From JAVBRA01 sp031548435 (lineage in GTDB: Bacteria; Bacteroidota; Bacteroidia; Bacteroidales; Rikenellaceae), in assembly GCA_031548435.1 (NCBI GenBank), contig JAVBRA010000001.1:1-64000 (forward strand): a DNA stretch of 64,000 nt. Direction: 5' to 3'. Positions 18,236-25,490 of the stretch are shown in pieces (position 1 is the first letter of the stretch; each line of letters opens with the position of its first letter). The position numbers and the translations under genes were made by a program. The notes beneath the pieces were generated by a model. It ran no database searches. It was not told the origin of the DNA and saw only the letters and a list, made by a program, of their open reading frames with translations.

Positions 18236-19216
18236 ATGAAATTCCGTACAGAAATAGAGCCTATTTATTCCAACTGGAAGATCGGCTATGACAAAAGGGG
18301 GCTGGCTATCGGCTCATGTTTCTCCGAGAACCTCGGGGGCTGGATGAGGTTGACCAAGTTTCCCATGCTCGTCAATCCGATGGGCTTGGTGTATAATCCG
18401 GTGTCGGTGGTCAACACGCTCGACATCATTGCCAACCGCCGGTTGTTTACCGAAGCCGACCTGATCCGAAACCGGGGCAAATGGTTCAGCTATTACCACC
18501 AGGGATCTTTTGCGGGAAAGGATAAAGAGCAGGTGCTGAGGCGAATAAACGACTCGATCATCGCGGCGCATGACTTCCTGGCTGAAGTGGATTACCTTGT
18601 TATTACGTTGGGTACGGCCTGGGTTTTCGAGCACAACGAACGCAGGCATGTAGTGAGCAACTGCCACAAGATGTCGTCGGATCTGTTCCACCGCTACCGT
18701 CTGGAAGTCGATTACATCGTTGAGATTTTCGCCAAAATGATGGAACATCCCATGCTCAAAGGGAAAAAGTTGATATTCACTGTCAGTCCGATACGCCATC
18801 TGGCCGATTCGCTGGCAGGCAACTGCATCAGCAAGGCCACCCTGAGGCTGGCCGTCGAACGCATTCGTAAAATGATCCCCAATACGAACTATTTTCCCGC
18901 CTTTGAGATACTGACCGACGACCTGCGCGACTATCGCTATTACGACACGGACATGGTGCATCCTTCTCAGGCGGCGCGGGAATATGTCAGGGAAAAGTTC
19001 AAGAATGCTTATTTCGACGGCGAGACCCTCGACCTGTGCAGCCGCATCGAGAAAATCCATAAGGCCTATGCACACCGCGTATTCGATCCCTATTCATCGG
19101 ATACCAGCCTGTTTTTCCGGTCGGCGCTCACGCAGATCAACCATGTGTTGAAAATGAAGCCGGGCCTCGATTTCAGCGATGAAGTGAAGTACTTTACCTC
19201 TTACGAGTCGGTTTGA
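18236..19216 (+). CDS. GSCFA domain protein
   Basis: This 326-residue protein without a signal peptide belongs to the GSCFA family (PF08885), named for the motif seen here as AIGSCFSENLG near residue 25. Other conserved features are NPMGLVYNPVSV, ITLGTAWVFEHN, FTVSPIRHL and TDMVHPS near the C-terminus. The Gly-Ser plus late Asp/His pattern suggests an SGNH-like hydrolase fold; this is inference and the substrate is unknown. Its stop overlaps the start of the next gene (TGATG). Confidence 0.88.
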   Translation: MKFRTEIEPIYSNWKIGYDKRGLAIGSCFSENLGGWMRLTKFPMLVNPMGLVYNPVSVVNTLDIIANRRLFTEADLIRNRGKWFSYYHQGSFAGKDKEQVLRRINDSIIAAHDFLAEVDYLVITLGTAWVFEHNERRHVVSNCHKMSSDLFHRYRLEVDYIVEIFAKMMEHPMLKGKKLIFTVSPIRHLADSLAGNCISKATLRLAVERIRKMIPNTNYFPAFEILTDDLRDYRYYDTDMVHPSQAAREYVREKFKNAYFDGETLDLCSRIEKIHKAYAHRVFDPYSSDTSLFFRSALTQINHVLKMKPGLDFSDEVKYFTSYESV

Positions 19217-19590
19217 TGGGCGCTCTTTGGCCTGTGTCGGTTGTTTGCCCTTGCTGCGGCGAGCAGGTACGGCTGCCCCGTTGGTGGATGTGGGGCGTTG
19301 AGGGTCGTTTCCGTTGCCGCTCGTGCGACACCCGGTTCCGCATTGGTTACAAGGCCGGGGCGGTGATCGCCGGCATCGGATGGACGGCAGGTTATGCGGC
19401 CTTGCAGTTTTTTGCGTTCGTTTTCTCGGCGCAAGTGGGGGTGCTGTTCTTCTTTCTGTTTATTCCCGTTTCGATCTGGATTACTTACCGGTTGCGATTG
19501 GCGTGGCTCAAACGCGTTGTGCGGCGGCAGGCGGCCGTCATGGCGCTGGATGCTGCGGACGAGAATTCATCGGACGATCCGGCGTTTTAA
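19216..19590 (+). CDS. Small zinc-ribbon membrane protein
   Basis: This 124-residue protein has two CxxC pairs spaced 19 residues apart (CPCC at about residue 11, CRSC at about residue 34), resembling the cxxc_20_cxxc zinc-ribbon class. Two TM helices follow (about residues 46-64 and 72-90) and then a short basic cytoplasmic tail. Its ATG overlaps the TGA of the GSCFA gene by one base, so translation is probably coupled. Function is unknown. A strong terminator follows. Confidence 0.75.
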   Translation: MGALWPVSVVCPCCGEQVRLPRWWMWGVEGRFRCRSCDTRFRIGYKAGAVIAGIGWTAGYAALQFFAFVFSAQVGVLFFFLFIPVSIWITYRLRLAWLKRVVRRQAAVMALDAADENSSDDPAF

Positions 19591-19607
19591 ATGAAACGGA
19601 TAATGAA

Positions 19608-19657
19608 ATTTCCCCCGCCGTTTTAATTATTCTAAAACGGCGGGGGAAATCTGTTTT
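19608..19657. terminator. Strong terminator between the GSCFA operon and araC
   Basis: A perfect 18-bp stem (19608-19625 with 19633-19650) with a 7-base loop has a GC-rich centre flanked by TTTA/TAAA. CTGTTTTT follows on the plus strand. Confidence 0.88.
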
Positions 19658-19771
19658 TATCGATCCCGGTTCAGGCACATCACATCTGATCCTCTTGTCG
19701 GGTTGGGCTCCGGCAGTTTTATGCTTTTTGGGCCGCCGTCGTCGTATCGGAGTGTCTCGACAACCCGGCGA

Positions 19772-20644
19772 TCACGTTCTGGAGCGCGATTTCTGTTCCT
19801 TCTGTTTCCGGATGAGTTCTTTTGGCCCGACTCCGTAATAAATACGGCAGAAATCTGAAAAATGCTGGTAGGACGAAAAATGGTATTTTTTCGCTATCTC
19901 CTTCAACGGCACCATTCCCAGCGAGATCTCTTGGTGGATGTGTTCGGCCTTCTGGCGCAAAATCCACCGGTAGGGCGATTCGTTGAAGTAACGGTTGAAT
20001 TTTTTGATGAAGCCCGATGCCGAATAGTCCGAAAGTTTGGCCAGTTCCTTGACGTTCTTGGCTTTCATCCAGTTGGTCATGACAAAGTTCTTGAACTGCA
20101 CGTCGCGGTTGATGATCGGATGGAAGAAACGGGCGAGGTCATTTTTGTTGTAAAGGGAGAACAGGAGGTAGAAAAATTCCTGTTTCTTCATTTCGATGAA
20201 TGTTTCGGCATTGATTTTTTCGCGGATATATACTTCGAGCAGGGCAAGGTAACTCTGGAGCAGCTCTCCGAAAGGCAGGACGGTCAAATCGCTCTTCTGT
20301 TCCTGGCACAGAGGCAGAAGGTCGTTGATGGCGAATGTTTCGTTCATCATGATCTCCATCCCGAAACTACAGGCGATGAGTTTTCCGCTCTCCAGGCATT
20401 CGCCGCTGTAAGGGGTGCCCGGGGGAATCATGAAAAATTCGCCGGCATTCACAATGCGGCTGTTGCATCCCAGTGATATTGCAATCCTCCCTTTCAGGAC
20501 AAACGTCATAATGGCTTCATTTACAGGGCCTGATGCCCTGCTTTTGCCTTTGCCCGGCTTCAGGCTGATCCATGGACTGTAAGGCCACGGGTAGGGGCTG
20601 GCCGGAAAACCGGTAGCAGTTGTTGTATTATCGACGGAGTTCAT
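19772..20644 (-). CDS. AraC family transcriptional regulator
   Basis: This 290-residue DNA-binding protein has a cupin-like N-terminal sensing domain (about residues 30-140, including GEFFMIPPGTPYSG). The C-terminal AraC double helix-turn-helix has a first helix pair around NVKELAKLSDYSASGFIKKF and a second around VPLKEIAKKYHFSSYQHFSDF, ending GVGPKELIRKQK. The start MNSVDNTT is chosen because a -7 box sits only 4 bases upstream. Possible earlier ATGs (20665 and 20680) would lie before that promoter. The ligand and targets are unknown; it is divergent from hppA. Confidence 0.88.
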   Translation of the reverse strand: MNSVDNTTTATGFPASPYPWPYSPWISLKPGKGKSRASGPVNEAIMTFVLKGRIAISLGCNSRIVNAGEFFMIPPGTPYSGECLESGKLIACSFGMEIMMNETFAINDLLPLCQEQKSDLTVLPFGELLQSYLALLEVYIREKINAETFIEMKKQEFFYLLFSLYNKNDLARFFHPIINRDVQFKNFVMTNWMKAKNVKELAKLSDYSASGFIKKFNRYFNESPYRWILRQKAEHIHQEISLGMVPLKEIAKKYHFSSYQHFSDFCRIYYGVGPKELIRKQKEQKSRSRT

Positions 20645-20648
20645 AAGA

Positions 20649-20657
20649 ACAAATATA
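20649..20657 (-). promoter_or_regulatory. -7 box abutting the araC start
   Basis: On the minus strand this reads TATATTTGT, a TAnnTTTG match, ending 4 bases before the ATG at 20642-20644. Transcription would begin at or next to the start codon. Confidence 0.45.
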
Positions 20658-20793
20658 GATAACATAGTGGAAAATCCCAAAGGTTTAAATAAAAAAAATT
20701 ACCGTATGCCACCCATAAAAAGACCGTCGGCGGGAACGGTTTTTCGTATTTTTTTTATACTTTAGTCGTATCAATCTGATCAAACCGAGCATT

Positions 20794-23010
20794 ATGGAAA
20801 ACATCACGCCCATTTTCTGGCTGATACCCGCAGCGTCAGCTGCCGCATTGTTGTTTGCGGTCTATTTTTATAAAAACATGATGAAAGAGAGCGAGGGAAC
20901 CGAGGCCATGCGGCGGATCGCCCGGCACGTGAGCGACGGAGCGATGGCTTATCTGCGCCAGCAATACAAAGTGGTGGGGATCGTCTTTGCGGTTGTCGCG
21001 CTTGTTTTTGCCTATCTTGCTTACGGGTTGAAGGTGCAGAACGAGTGGGTGCCGTTCGCTTTCCTCACCGGCGGGCTTTTCTCGGCGCTGGCAGGCTACA
21101 TCGGCATGAAGACGGCCACCTGTGCTTCGGCGCGTACGGCCCATGCGGCGCAACAGTCGCTCAATGCCGGATTGCGGGTGGCTTTCCGTAGCGGGGCAGT
21201 GATGGGCCTGGTAGTTGTGGGGCTGGGGCTGCTCGATATTTCAATCTGGTACCTGGCGCTCAATTATTTTGTCGAGGATGTGTCGGTTGCGCATAAAACC
21301 ACGATCATCACCACCACCATGCTGACTTTCGGCATGGGGGCGTCGACCCAGGCGCTGTTCGCCCGTGTGGGCGGCGGCATCTACACCAAAGCGGCCGATG
21401 TGGGGGCCGATCTGGTGGGTAAGGTCGAGGCCGGCATTCCCGAGGACGATCCGCGCAATCCCGCCACCATTGCCGACAATGTGGGCGACAATGTGGGCGA
21501 TGTGGCCGGCATGGGCGCCGACCTGTACGAGAGCTACTGCGGGTCGATCCTGGCCACGGCGGCGCTGGGGGCTTCGGCGTTTTTCATCGACCCCGGAATT
21601 CAGATGAAGGCGGTGATTGCGCCGATGCTGATCGCCGCTGTCGGCATTCTGCTTTCCATTGCCGGGATCTTTCTGGTGCGAACCAAAGAGGGGGCGAACA
21701 TGAAGCAGTTGCTGAGTGCGTTGGGCATGGGCGTTAATTTCAGTTCGGTGTGCATTGCCGGCGCGTCGTTCCTGATTCTGGCCCTGCTGGATATTCCCAA
21801 CTGGATCGGATTGTCGTTCTCGGTCGTTACAGGGCTGGTGGCGGGCATCGTCATCGGGCGGTCGACCGAATACTACACCTCGCATTCCTATAAACCCACC
21901 CAGCGGCTCTCGGGCTGCGGCGAGACGGGGCCGGCGACGGTGATCATCTCGGGCATCGGCCTGGGTCTGGTGTCGACCGCCGTTCCGGTGGTGACCATCA
22001 CGGGGGCCGTTATCCTGTCGTACCTGTGTGCCACGGGCTTTGACGTGCGGGGTATGATGGAGCCGGGCAACCTGTCGGCCGGGTTGTACGGCATAGGCAT
22101 CGCCGCTGTGGGGATGCTCTCGACCCTGGGCATTACTCTGGCCACCGACGCTTACGGCCCCATTGCCGACAACGCGGGCGGCAACGCGCAGATGAGCGGA
22201 CTCGACGCCGCCGTGCGCCGCCGCACCGATGCCCTCGACGCCTTGGGCAACACCACCGCCGCTACCGGCAAGGGGTTTGCCATCGGGTCGGCCGCGCTGA
22301 CGGCATTGGCCCTGCTGGCCTCGTATCTGGAAGAGATCAAGATCGGGTTGCAGCACATCGGGCAGAAGGTGCTGGTGATGGCCGACGGCAGCCAGGTGCA
22401 GGTGGCCGGGGCCTCGATCCCCGACCTGGTCGAATATTTCCAGATCAATGCCATGAACCCCAAGGTGTTGGCCGGCGTGTTCATCGGGGCCATGATGTCG
22501 TTCATGTTCTGCGGCCTGACCATCAATGCCGTGGGGCGCGCCGCACAGAACATGGTGGCCGAGGTGCGCAGGCAGTTCCGCGAAATCAAGGGGATCCTCA
22601 CCGGTGATGCGACGCCCGACTACGCCCGTTGTGTCGAGATCTCGACCAAGGGCGCGCAGAAAGAGATGCTGCTGCCCTCGCTGCTGGCCATTGCCGTGCC
22701 GGTGGCGATGGGGTTGGTGTTCGGTGTGCCGGGAGTGATGGGCCTGCTGGTGGGCGGTCTGGGTTCGGGCTTTGTGCTGGCGATTTTCATGGCCAACTCG
22801 GGCGGCGCCTGGGACAATGCCAAGAAATACGTCGAAGAGGGCAACCATGGCGGCTCGGGATCGCCCTGCCACAAGGCCACGGTGATCGGCGACACGGTGG
22901 GCGACCCGTTCAAAGACACGGCCGGCCCGTCGCTCAACATCCTGATCAAGCTCATGAGCATGGTGTCGATTGTGATGGCGGGCGTGACGGCGGCTTATGC
23001 GCTGATGTAA
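20794..23010 (+). CDS. hppA: Membrane-bound ion-translocating pyrophosphatase, K+-dependent type
   Basis: This 738-residue membrane protein with about 16 TM helices couples pyrophosphate hydrolysis to H+ and/or Na+ export. Substrate-binding motifs are present: DVGADLVGKVEAGIPEDDPRNP, ADNVGDNVGDVAGMGADL and the C-terminal DTVGDPFKDTAGPS. The segment GNTTAATGKG has Ala where K+-independent enzymes have Lys, so this is the K+-dependent class. Bacteroides relatives include Na+ and Na+/H+ pumps, so the ion cannot be fixed by eye. It is monocistronic, with a strong terminator 56 bases downstream. Confidence 0.96.
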   Translation: MENITPIFWLIPAASAAALLFAVYFYKNMMKESEGTEAMRRIARHVSDGAMAYLRQQYKVVGIVFAVVALVFAYLAYGLKVQNEWVPFAFLTGGLFSALAGYIGMKTATCASARTAHAAQQSLNAGLRVAFRSGAVMGLVVVGLGLLDISIWYLALNYFVEDVSVAHKTTIITTTMLTFGMGASTQALFARVGGGIYTKAADVGADLVGKVEAGIPEDDPRNPATIADNVGDNVGDVAGMGADLYESYCGSILATAALGASAFFIDPGIQMKAVIAPMLIAAVGILLSIAGIFLVRTKEGANMKQLLSALGMGVNFSSVCIAGASFLILALLDIPNWIGLSFSVVTGLVAGIVIGRSTEYYTSHSYKPTQRLSGCGETGPATVIISGIGLGLVSTAVPVVTITGAVILSYLCATGFDVRGMMEPGNLSAGLYGIGIAAVGMLSTLGITLATDAYGPIADNAGGNAQMSGLDAAVRRRTDALDALGNTTAATGKGFAIGSAALTALALLASYLEEIKIGLQHIGQKVLVMADGSQVQVAGASIPDLVEYFQINAMNPKVLAGVFIGAMMSFMFCGLTINAVGRAAQNMVAEVRRQFREIKGILTGDATPDYARCVEISTKGAQKEMLLPSLLAIAVPVAMGLVFGVPGVMGLLVGGLGSGFVLAIFMANSGGAWDNAKKYVEEGNHGGSGSPCHKATVIGDTVGDPFKDTAGPSLNILIKLMSMVSIVMAGVTAAYALM

Positions 23011-23066
23011 CACAGGCTGCATTTGGTGATGTTTGCAGGCGGAGCCATTGGGACCGCGACAATATT

Positions 23067-23107
23067 TACCCGGAATGATTTTTTTTCATTCCGGGTATTT
23101 TTTTATT
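23067..23107 (+). terminator. Rho-independent terminator of hppA
   Basis: A perfect 12-bp stem (23067-23078 with 23086-23097) has a loop of seven T and is followed by eight T. It separates hppA from the AT-rich island that follows. Confidence 0.92.
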
Positions 23108-23280
23108 GAAAATTATTTTATTAATTTTAAACAAGGAATAATTTTGATTATATCCCGTTTAACCACGTAAATAGAAAGGAGGGCGTGTATTGTAAAGAGA
23201 ATATCGCTGGATTTTTTTTGCGGATGAAATGATATATTCCGCATAAAGTCAATTTGTTTGAAATTTAATTACATTAACTT

Positions 23281-23981
23281 ATGAAAAAAAATACAATCTG
23301 AAATATCTGGCTGCGTTTGCGCTCCTGATATTCGCGGTGTCAACCGCTATTGTGAGTTGTTCCAAAGAAGAGGATTCCATTGAGCGCGACAGCGGGGCTT
23401 ACATCGACATCGATGTTACCAAGCCTTTCGACCAGATGACTCGCGAGGAACAAAAACTGTTTTTTGTTGCGGCCAAACGCCTTGAAAAATATTCGGTGTT
23501 CGAGAACGGTCAGTTCTATCTTACCGTCAGCCATCATACTTCGGCCAATCTCGCCCCGCAGGTATTTGATTATTTTATGGCGGCTGCGGAACAGAACAAC
23601 CGCATGATCGACTCGCTGAACGTTTATCCCCTTTCGAAGAATCAGGTGATGGTGGTTCCGGATAATGTAATCACAAAGGCCGCTGTATTGACGCCTCCCG
23701 AACCGGGAAGCAACGACGGTAAAGGTGTGACCTGTATTAAGCTTGGTTGGGTGTTATGGGAGATCTATATATCGAATACTCATCTCAGTTATGCATGTAC
23801 GGGAGGTAGTTGGGCTGCTATAATAAAGGCGATTGGAGATGCTGGTGCAGCGGCTCCGATAGTTTGGGCTTGTTTCGGATCTGCCTGCATGCTCGCAGAA
23901 ACATATCCGAAAGGAGTGATTATTCGCATCTTAAAGCAACCCGGCGGCGGGTGTTGGCCTTATTGGATGGAAAGTCAATAA
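23281..23981 (+). CDS. Lipoprotein with Cys-rich hydrophobic C-terminus; start out of frame (A8 tract)
   Basis: I do not recognise this protein. The reading frame from 23283 to the TAA at 23979-23981 encodes a textbook lipoprotein signal (KKYNLKYLAAFALLIF, then the lipobox IVSC). The only ATG, at 23281, is in another frame across a run of eight A and meets TGA after six codons. One extra A would restore MKKKYNLK. The alternative GTG at 23337 would lose the signal. The mature part has a polar domain (about 110 residues), a Pro-rich linker (LTPPEPGSNDGKG) and a hydrophobic Cys-containing tail with WACFGSAC, YPKGVII and the end GGGCWPYWMESQ. The tail is bacteriocin-like in style (inference). It lies 11 bases upstream of a two-TM gene. 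Confidence 0.6.
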
Positions 23982-23992
23982 AACGTGAACGT

Positions 23993-24229
23993 ATGAAAAT
24001 CGAGTTAAAGTCTTACGACGTCGCCTCCTTATATGTGATAGGGATAGTGACGATCCTTTTTGCCATAATGGGCGAATATCTGAACCTTATTCCATTTATA
24101 GCAGGAATCTTTGCCATTATCGGCAAGTCTGTTCAGGATAAAAAGGCAAAATATATTTTTACCGGGATTGCTATTGTGATAGCGGTGATTGTTATTGCAC
24201 AATTTATTATCGGCACTGTTAAGGCGTGA
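23993..24229 (+). CDS. Small two-TM protein, copy A (immunity-like)
   Basis: This 78-residue hydrophobic protein begins MKIELKSYDVASLYVIG, has TM segments at about residues 12-26 and 31-44 that read as a hairpin, and a final TM at about 56-73. A charged loop QDKKAKY lies before the last helix. It starts 11 bases after the lipoprotein stop. Two paralogues lie downstream (24407 and 24675), all sharing (D/N)KKAKY(I/V)F. Size, membrane character and position after a possible secreted toxin suggest an immunity protein; this is inference. Confidence 0.7.
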   Translation: MKIELKSYDVASLYVIGIVTILFAIMGEYLNLIPFIAGIFAIIGKSVQDKKAKYIFTGIAIVIAVIVIAQFIIGTVKA

Positions 24230-24403
24230 GGATTTATTCCGGAAATAGGCCCGATACTTGCAGTCGGTGGCGGATTTTGTACCTTTGCTGCATGCAATCT
24301 CAAAGATATGTACCCTAAAGGTGTAGTTATAACGTTTGCACGAAACCCTTTAGCGGCGCCAACCGCATGCATTCCCGTTTGGATTACAGGGCAATCACAG
24401 TAA
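24230..24403 (+). pseudogene. Remnant: C-terminal 57 codons of a second lipoprotein copy
   Basis: Immediately after the copy A stop codon, an open frame without a start runs to a TAA at 24401-24403. It encodes EIGPILAVGGGFCTF, AACNLKDMYPKGVVI and ends CIPVWITGQSQ. It aligns with the end of the upstream lipoprotein: the C-x3-C, L, YPKGV(I/V)I and CxPxW...SQ positions match. The N-terminal half, signal peptide and start are missing, so it is a decayed or truncated paralogue. It precedes two-TM copy B by 3 bases. Confidence 0.65.
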
Positions 24404-24406
24404 ATT

Positions 24407-24625
24407 ATGATCAAGCTAAAAACCCTGGACATCGTTTCCCTGTCCCTACTTGCGCTTATGGCGATTCTGATGGCCGCGATGGGCCATTACCAGTTTATTC
24501 TTCCATCTGTAATGGTTGCTCTTGTTGTCATCAGCCGGGCCACCCCGAACAAAAAGGCAAAATATGTCTTTCTGGGTGCGTCGATTGTGATCGCGGTGAT
24601 TATTGCAGTTCAGTTTGTTAAATAA
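24407..24625 (+). CDS. Small two-TM protein, copy B (immunity-like)
   Basis: This 72-residue paralogue of copy A begins MIKLKTLDIVSLSLL and contains PNKKAKYVFLGASIVIAVI. It is the most diverged of the three at the N-terminus but keeps the KKAKY loop and final helix. It starts 3 bases after the stop of the truncated lipoprotein remnant, keeping the toxin-then-membrane-protein order. Confidence 0.65.
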   Translation: MIKLKTLDIVSLSLLALMAILMAAMGHYQFILPSVMVALVVISRATPNKKAKYVFLGASIVIAVIIAVQFVK

Positions 24626-24674
24626 TCCGGGTGGCGGATGCGTGCCTTAAGCAGTGGAAAGTCAACGTGAACGT
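24618..24674 (+). pseudogene. Remnant: last ~15 codons of a third lipoprotein copy
   Basis: The sequence after copy B reads NPGGGCVP, stop, AVESQ, matching the lipoprotein end QPGGGCWPYWMESQ at both protein and DNA level. The DNA GGAAAGTCAA...CGTGAACGTATGAA is shared with the true lipoprotein-copy A junction, with five bases lost. It is a duplication scar and not a gene. Confidence 0.6.
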
Positions 24675-24908
24675 ATGAAGATCGAGTTAAAGTCTTATGA
24701 CGTCATCTCACTATACGTGATAGGGGGAACAATAATTCTGTTGTCCATCATGAGTGATTATCAACCGATGCCGCTATTTGCGGCCGGAATTTTTGCTGTT
24801 ATCGGCAAGGGCGCCCAGGATAAAAAGGCGAAATACGTCTTTATGGGGATAGCGATTGTGTTGCTGACAATTGCTCTTATAAAGTATGTGATCGAACGGT
24901 GTAGTTAG
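24675..24908 (+). CDS. Small two-TM protein, copy C (immunity-like)
   Basis: This 77-residue paralogue begins MKIELKSYDVISLYVIG, almost identical to copy A over the first 17 residues, and keeps QDKKAKYVFMGIAIV. DNA around its start is nearly the same as that of copy A, so this duplication is recent. An in-frame GTG seven codons upstream (24654) lies in the lipoprotein scar and is not preferred. A terminator follows 21 bases later, closing the island. Confidence 0.68.
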   Translation: MKIELKSYDVISLYVIGGTIILLSIMSDYQPMPLFAAGIFAVIGKGAQDKKAKYVFMGIAIVLLTIALIKYVIERCS

Positions 24909-24929
24909 AGGTATTGGTTGTTCTTAACG

Positions 24930-24967
24930 AAAGCGCGTGGGTTTATTCACGCGCTTTTGTTAATTTT
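24930..24967 (+). terminator. Terminator closing the lipoprotein/two-TM island
   Basis: A 10-bp stem (AAAGCGCGTG with CACGCGCTTT) has an 8-base loop and is followed by TTGTTAATTTT. Confidence 0.75.
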
Positions 24968-24969
24968 GG
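24961..24969 (+). promoter_or_regulatory. Bacteroidetes -7 box for the yfcE-like gene
   Basis: TAATTTTGG matches TAnnTTTG, lies 20 bases before the ATG at 24990 and overlaps the preceding terminator tail. Confidence 0.45.
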
Positions 24970-24989
24970 GGCAGTTTATTTCTTCTTCG

Positions 24990-25490
24990 ATGAAAAAAAT
25001 AGGCATCCTTTCCGACACGCACGGCTGTTTCGACGACAAGCTCCGCAACTTCTTCAAAGATGTGGACGAGCTGTGGCACGCCGGCGATATCGGCAATCTG
25101 GCTACGGCCGACGCCATCGCCTCGTTCAAGCCGTTGCGGGCTGTGCACGGCAACATCGACGACGGGCAGGTGCGGCTGGTGTATCCCCGGTACCTGGATT
25201 TCGAATGCGAGGGCGCCAGCGTGCTGATGACCCACATCGGCATCTATTTCGACCGGTACAACGGAGTGGCGCAGGCGCGCATCGTGGCCGAGAAACCGAC
25301 GATTTTCGTCTGCGGGCATTCGCACATCCTGAAGGTGGTCTACGACCGGAAATACGATCTGCTGCATATCAATCCCGGGGCGGCGGGCGTCAGCGGCTTC
25401 CACCGGGTGCGCACGGCGGTGAGGCTGGTCGTCGAAGACGGGAAACCGCGCGATCTGGAAGTGGGGGAGTGGAAACGGGACGAACGATGA
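24990..25490 (+). CDS. YfcE/MJ0936-type metallophosphodiesterase
   Basis: This 166-residue cytoplasmic phosphodiesterase starts MKKIGILSDTHGCFD and shows the metal-binding motifs LSDTHG, HAGDIGN, VHGNIDD, LMTHIG and VCGHSHI, then NPGAAG. It follows the family pattern of small di-metal phosphodiesterases acting on model phosphodiesters or cyclic nucleotides; the native substrate is unknown. Its stop overlaps the ABC-F start (ATGA), so the two are translationally coupled. Confidence 0.93.
   Translation: MKKIGILSDTHGCFDDKLRNFFKDVDELWHAGDIGNLATADAIASFKPLRAVHGNIDDGQVRLVYPRYLDFECEGASVLMTHIGIYFDRYNGVAQARIVAEKPTIFVCGHSHILKVVYDRKYDLLHINPGAAGVSGFHRVRTAVRLVVEDGKPRDLEVGEWKRDER

Noticed and set aside
23337..23339. 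GTG as the start of the island lipoprotein
   Set aside because: It would discard most of an otherwise perfect lipoprotein signal and has no ribosome-binding site; a frameshift in the A8 run explains the data better.
24133..24432. 99-codon minus-strand frame across the lipoprotein remnant
   Set aside because: The plus strand has clear paralogy at the protein level over the same bases, so the minus frame is a shadow.
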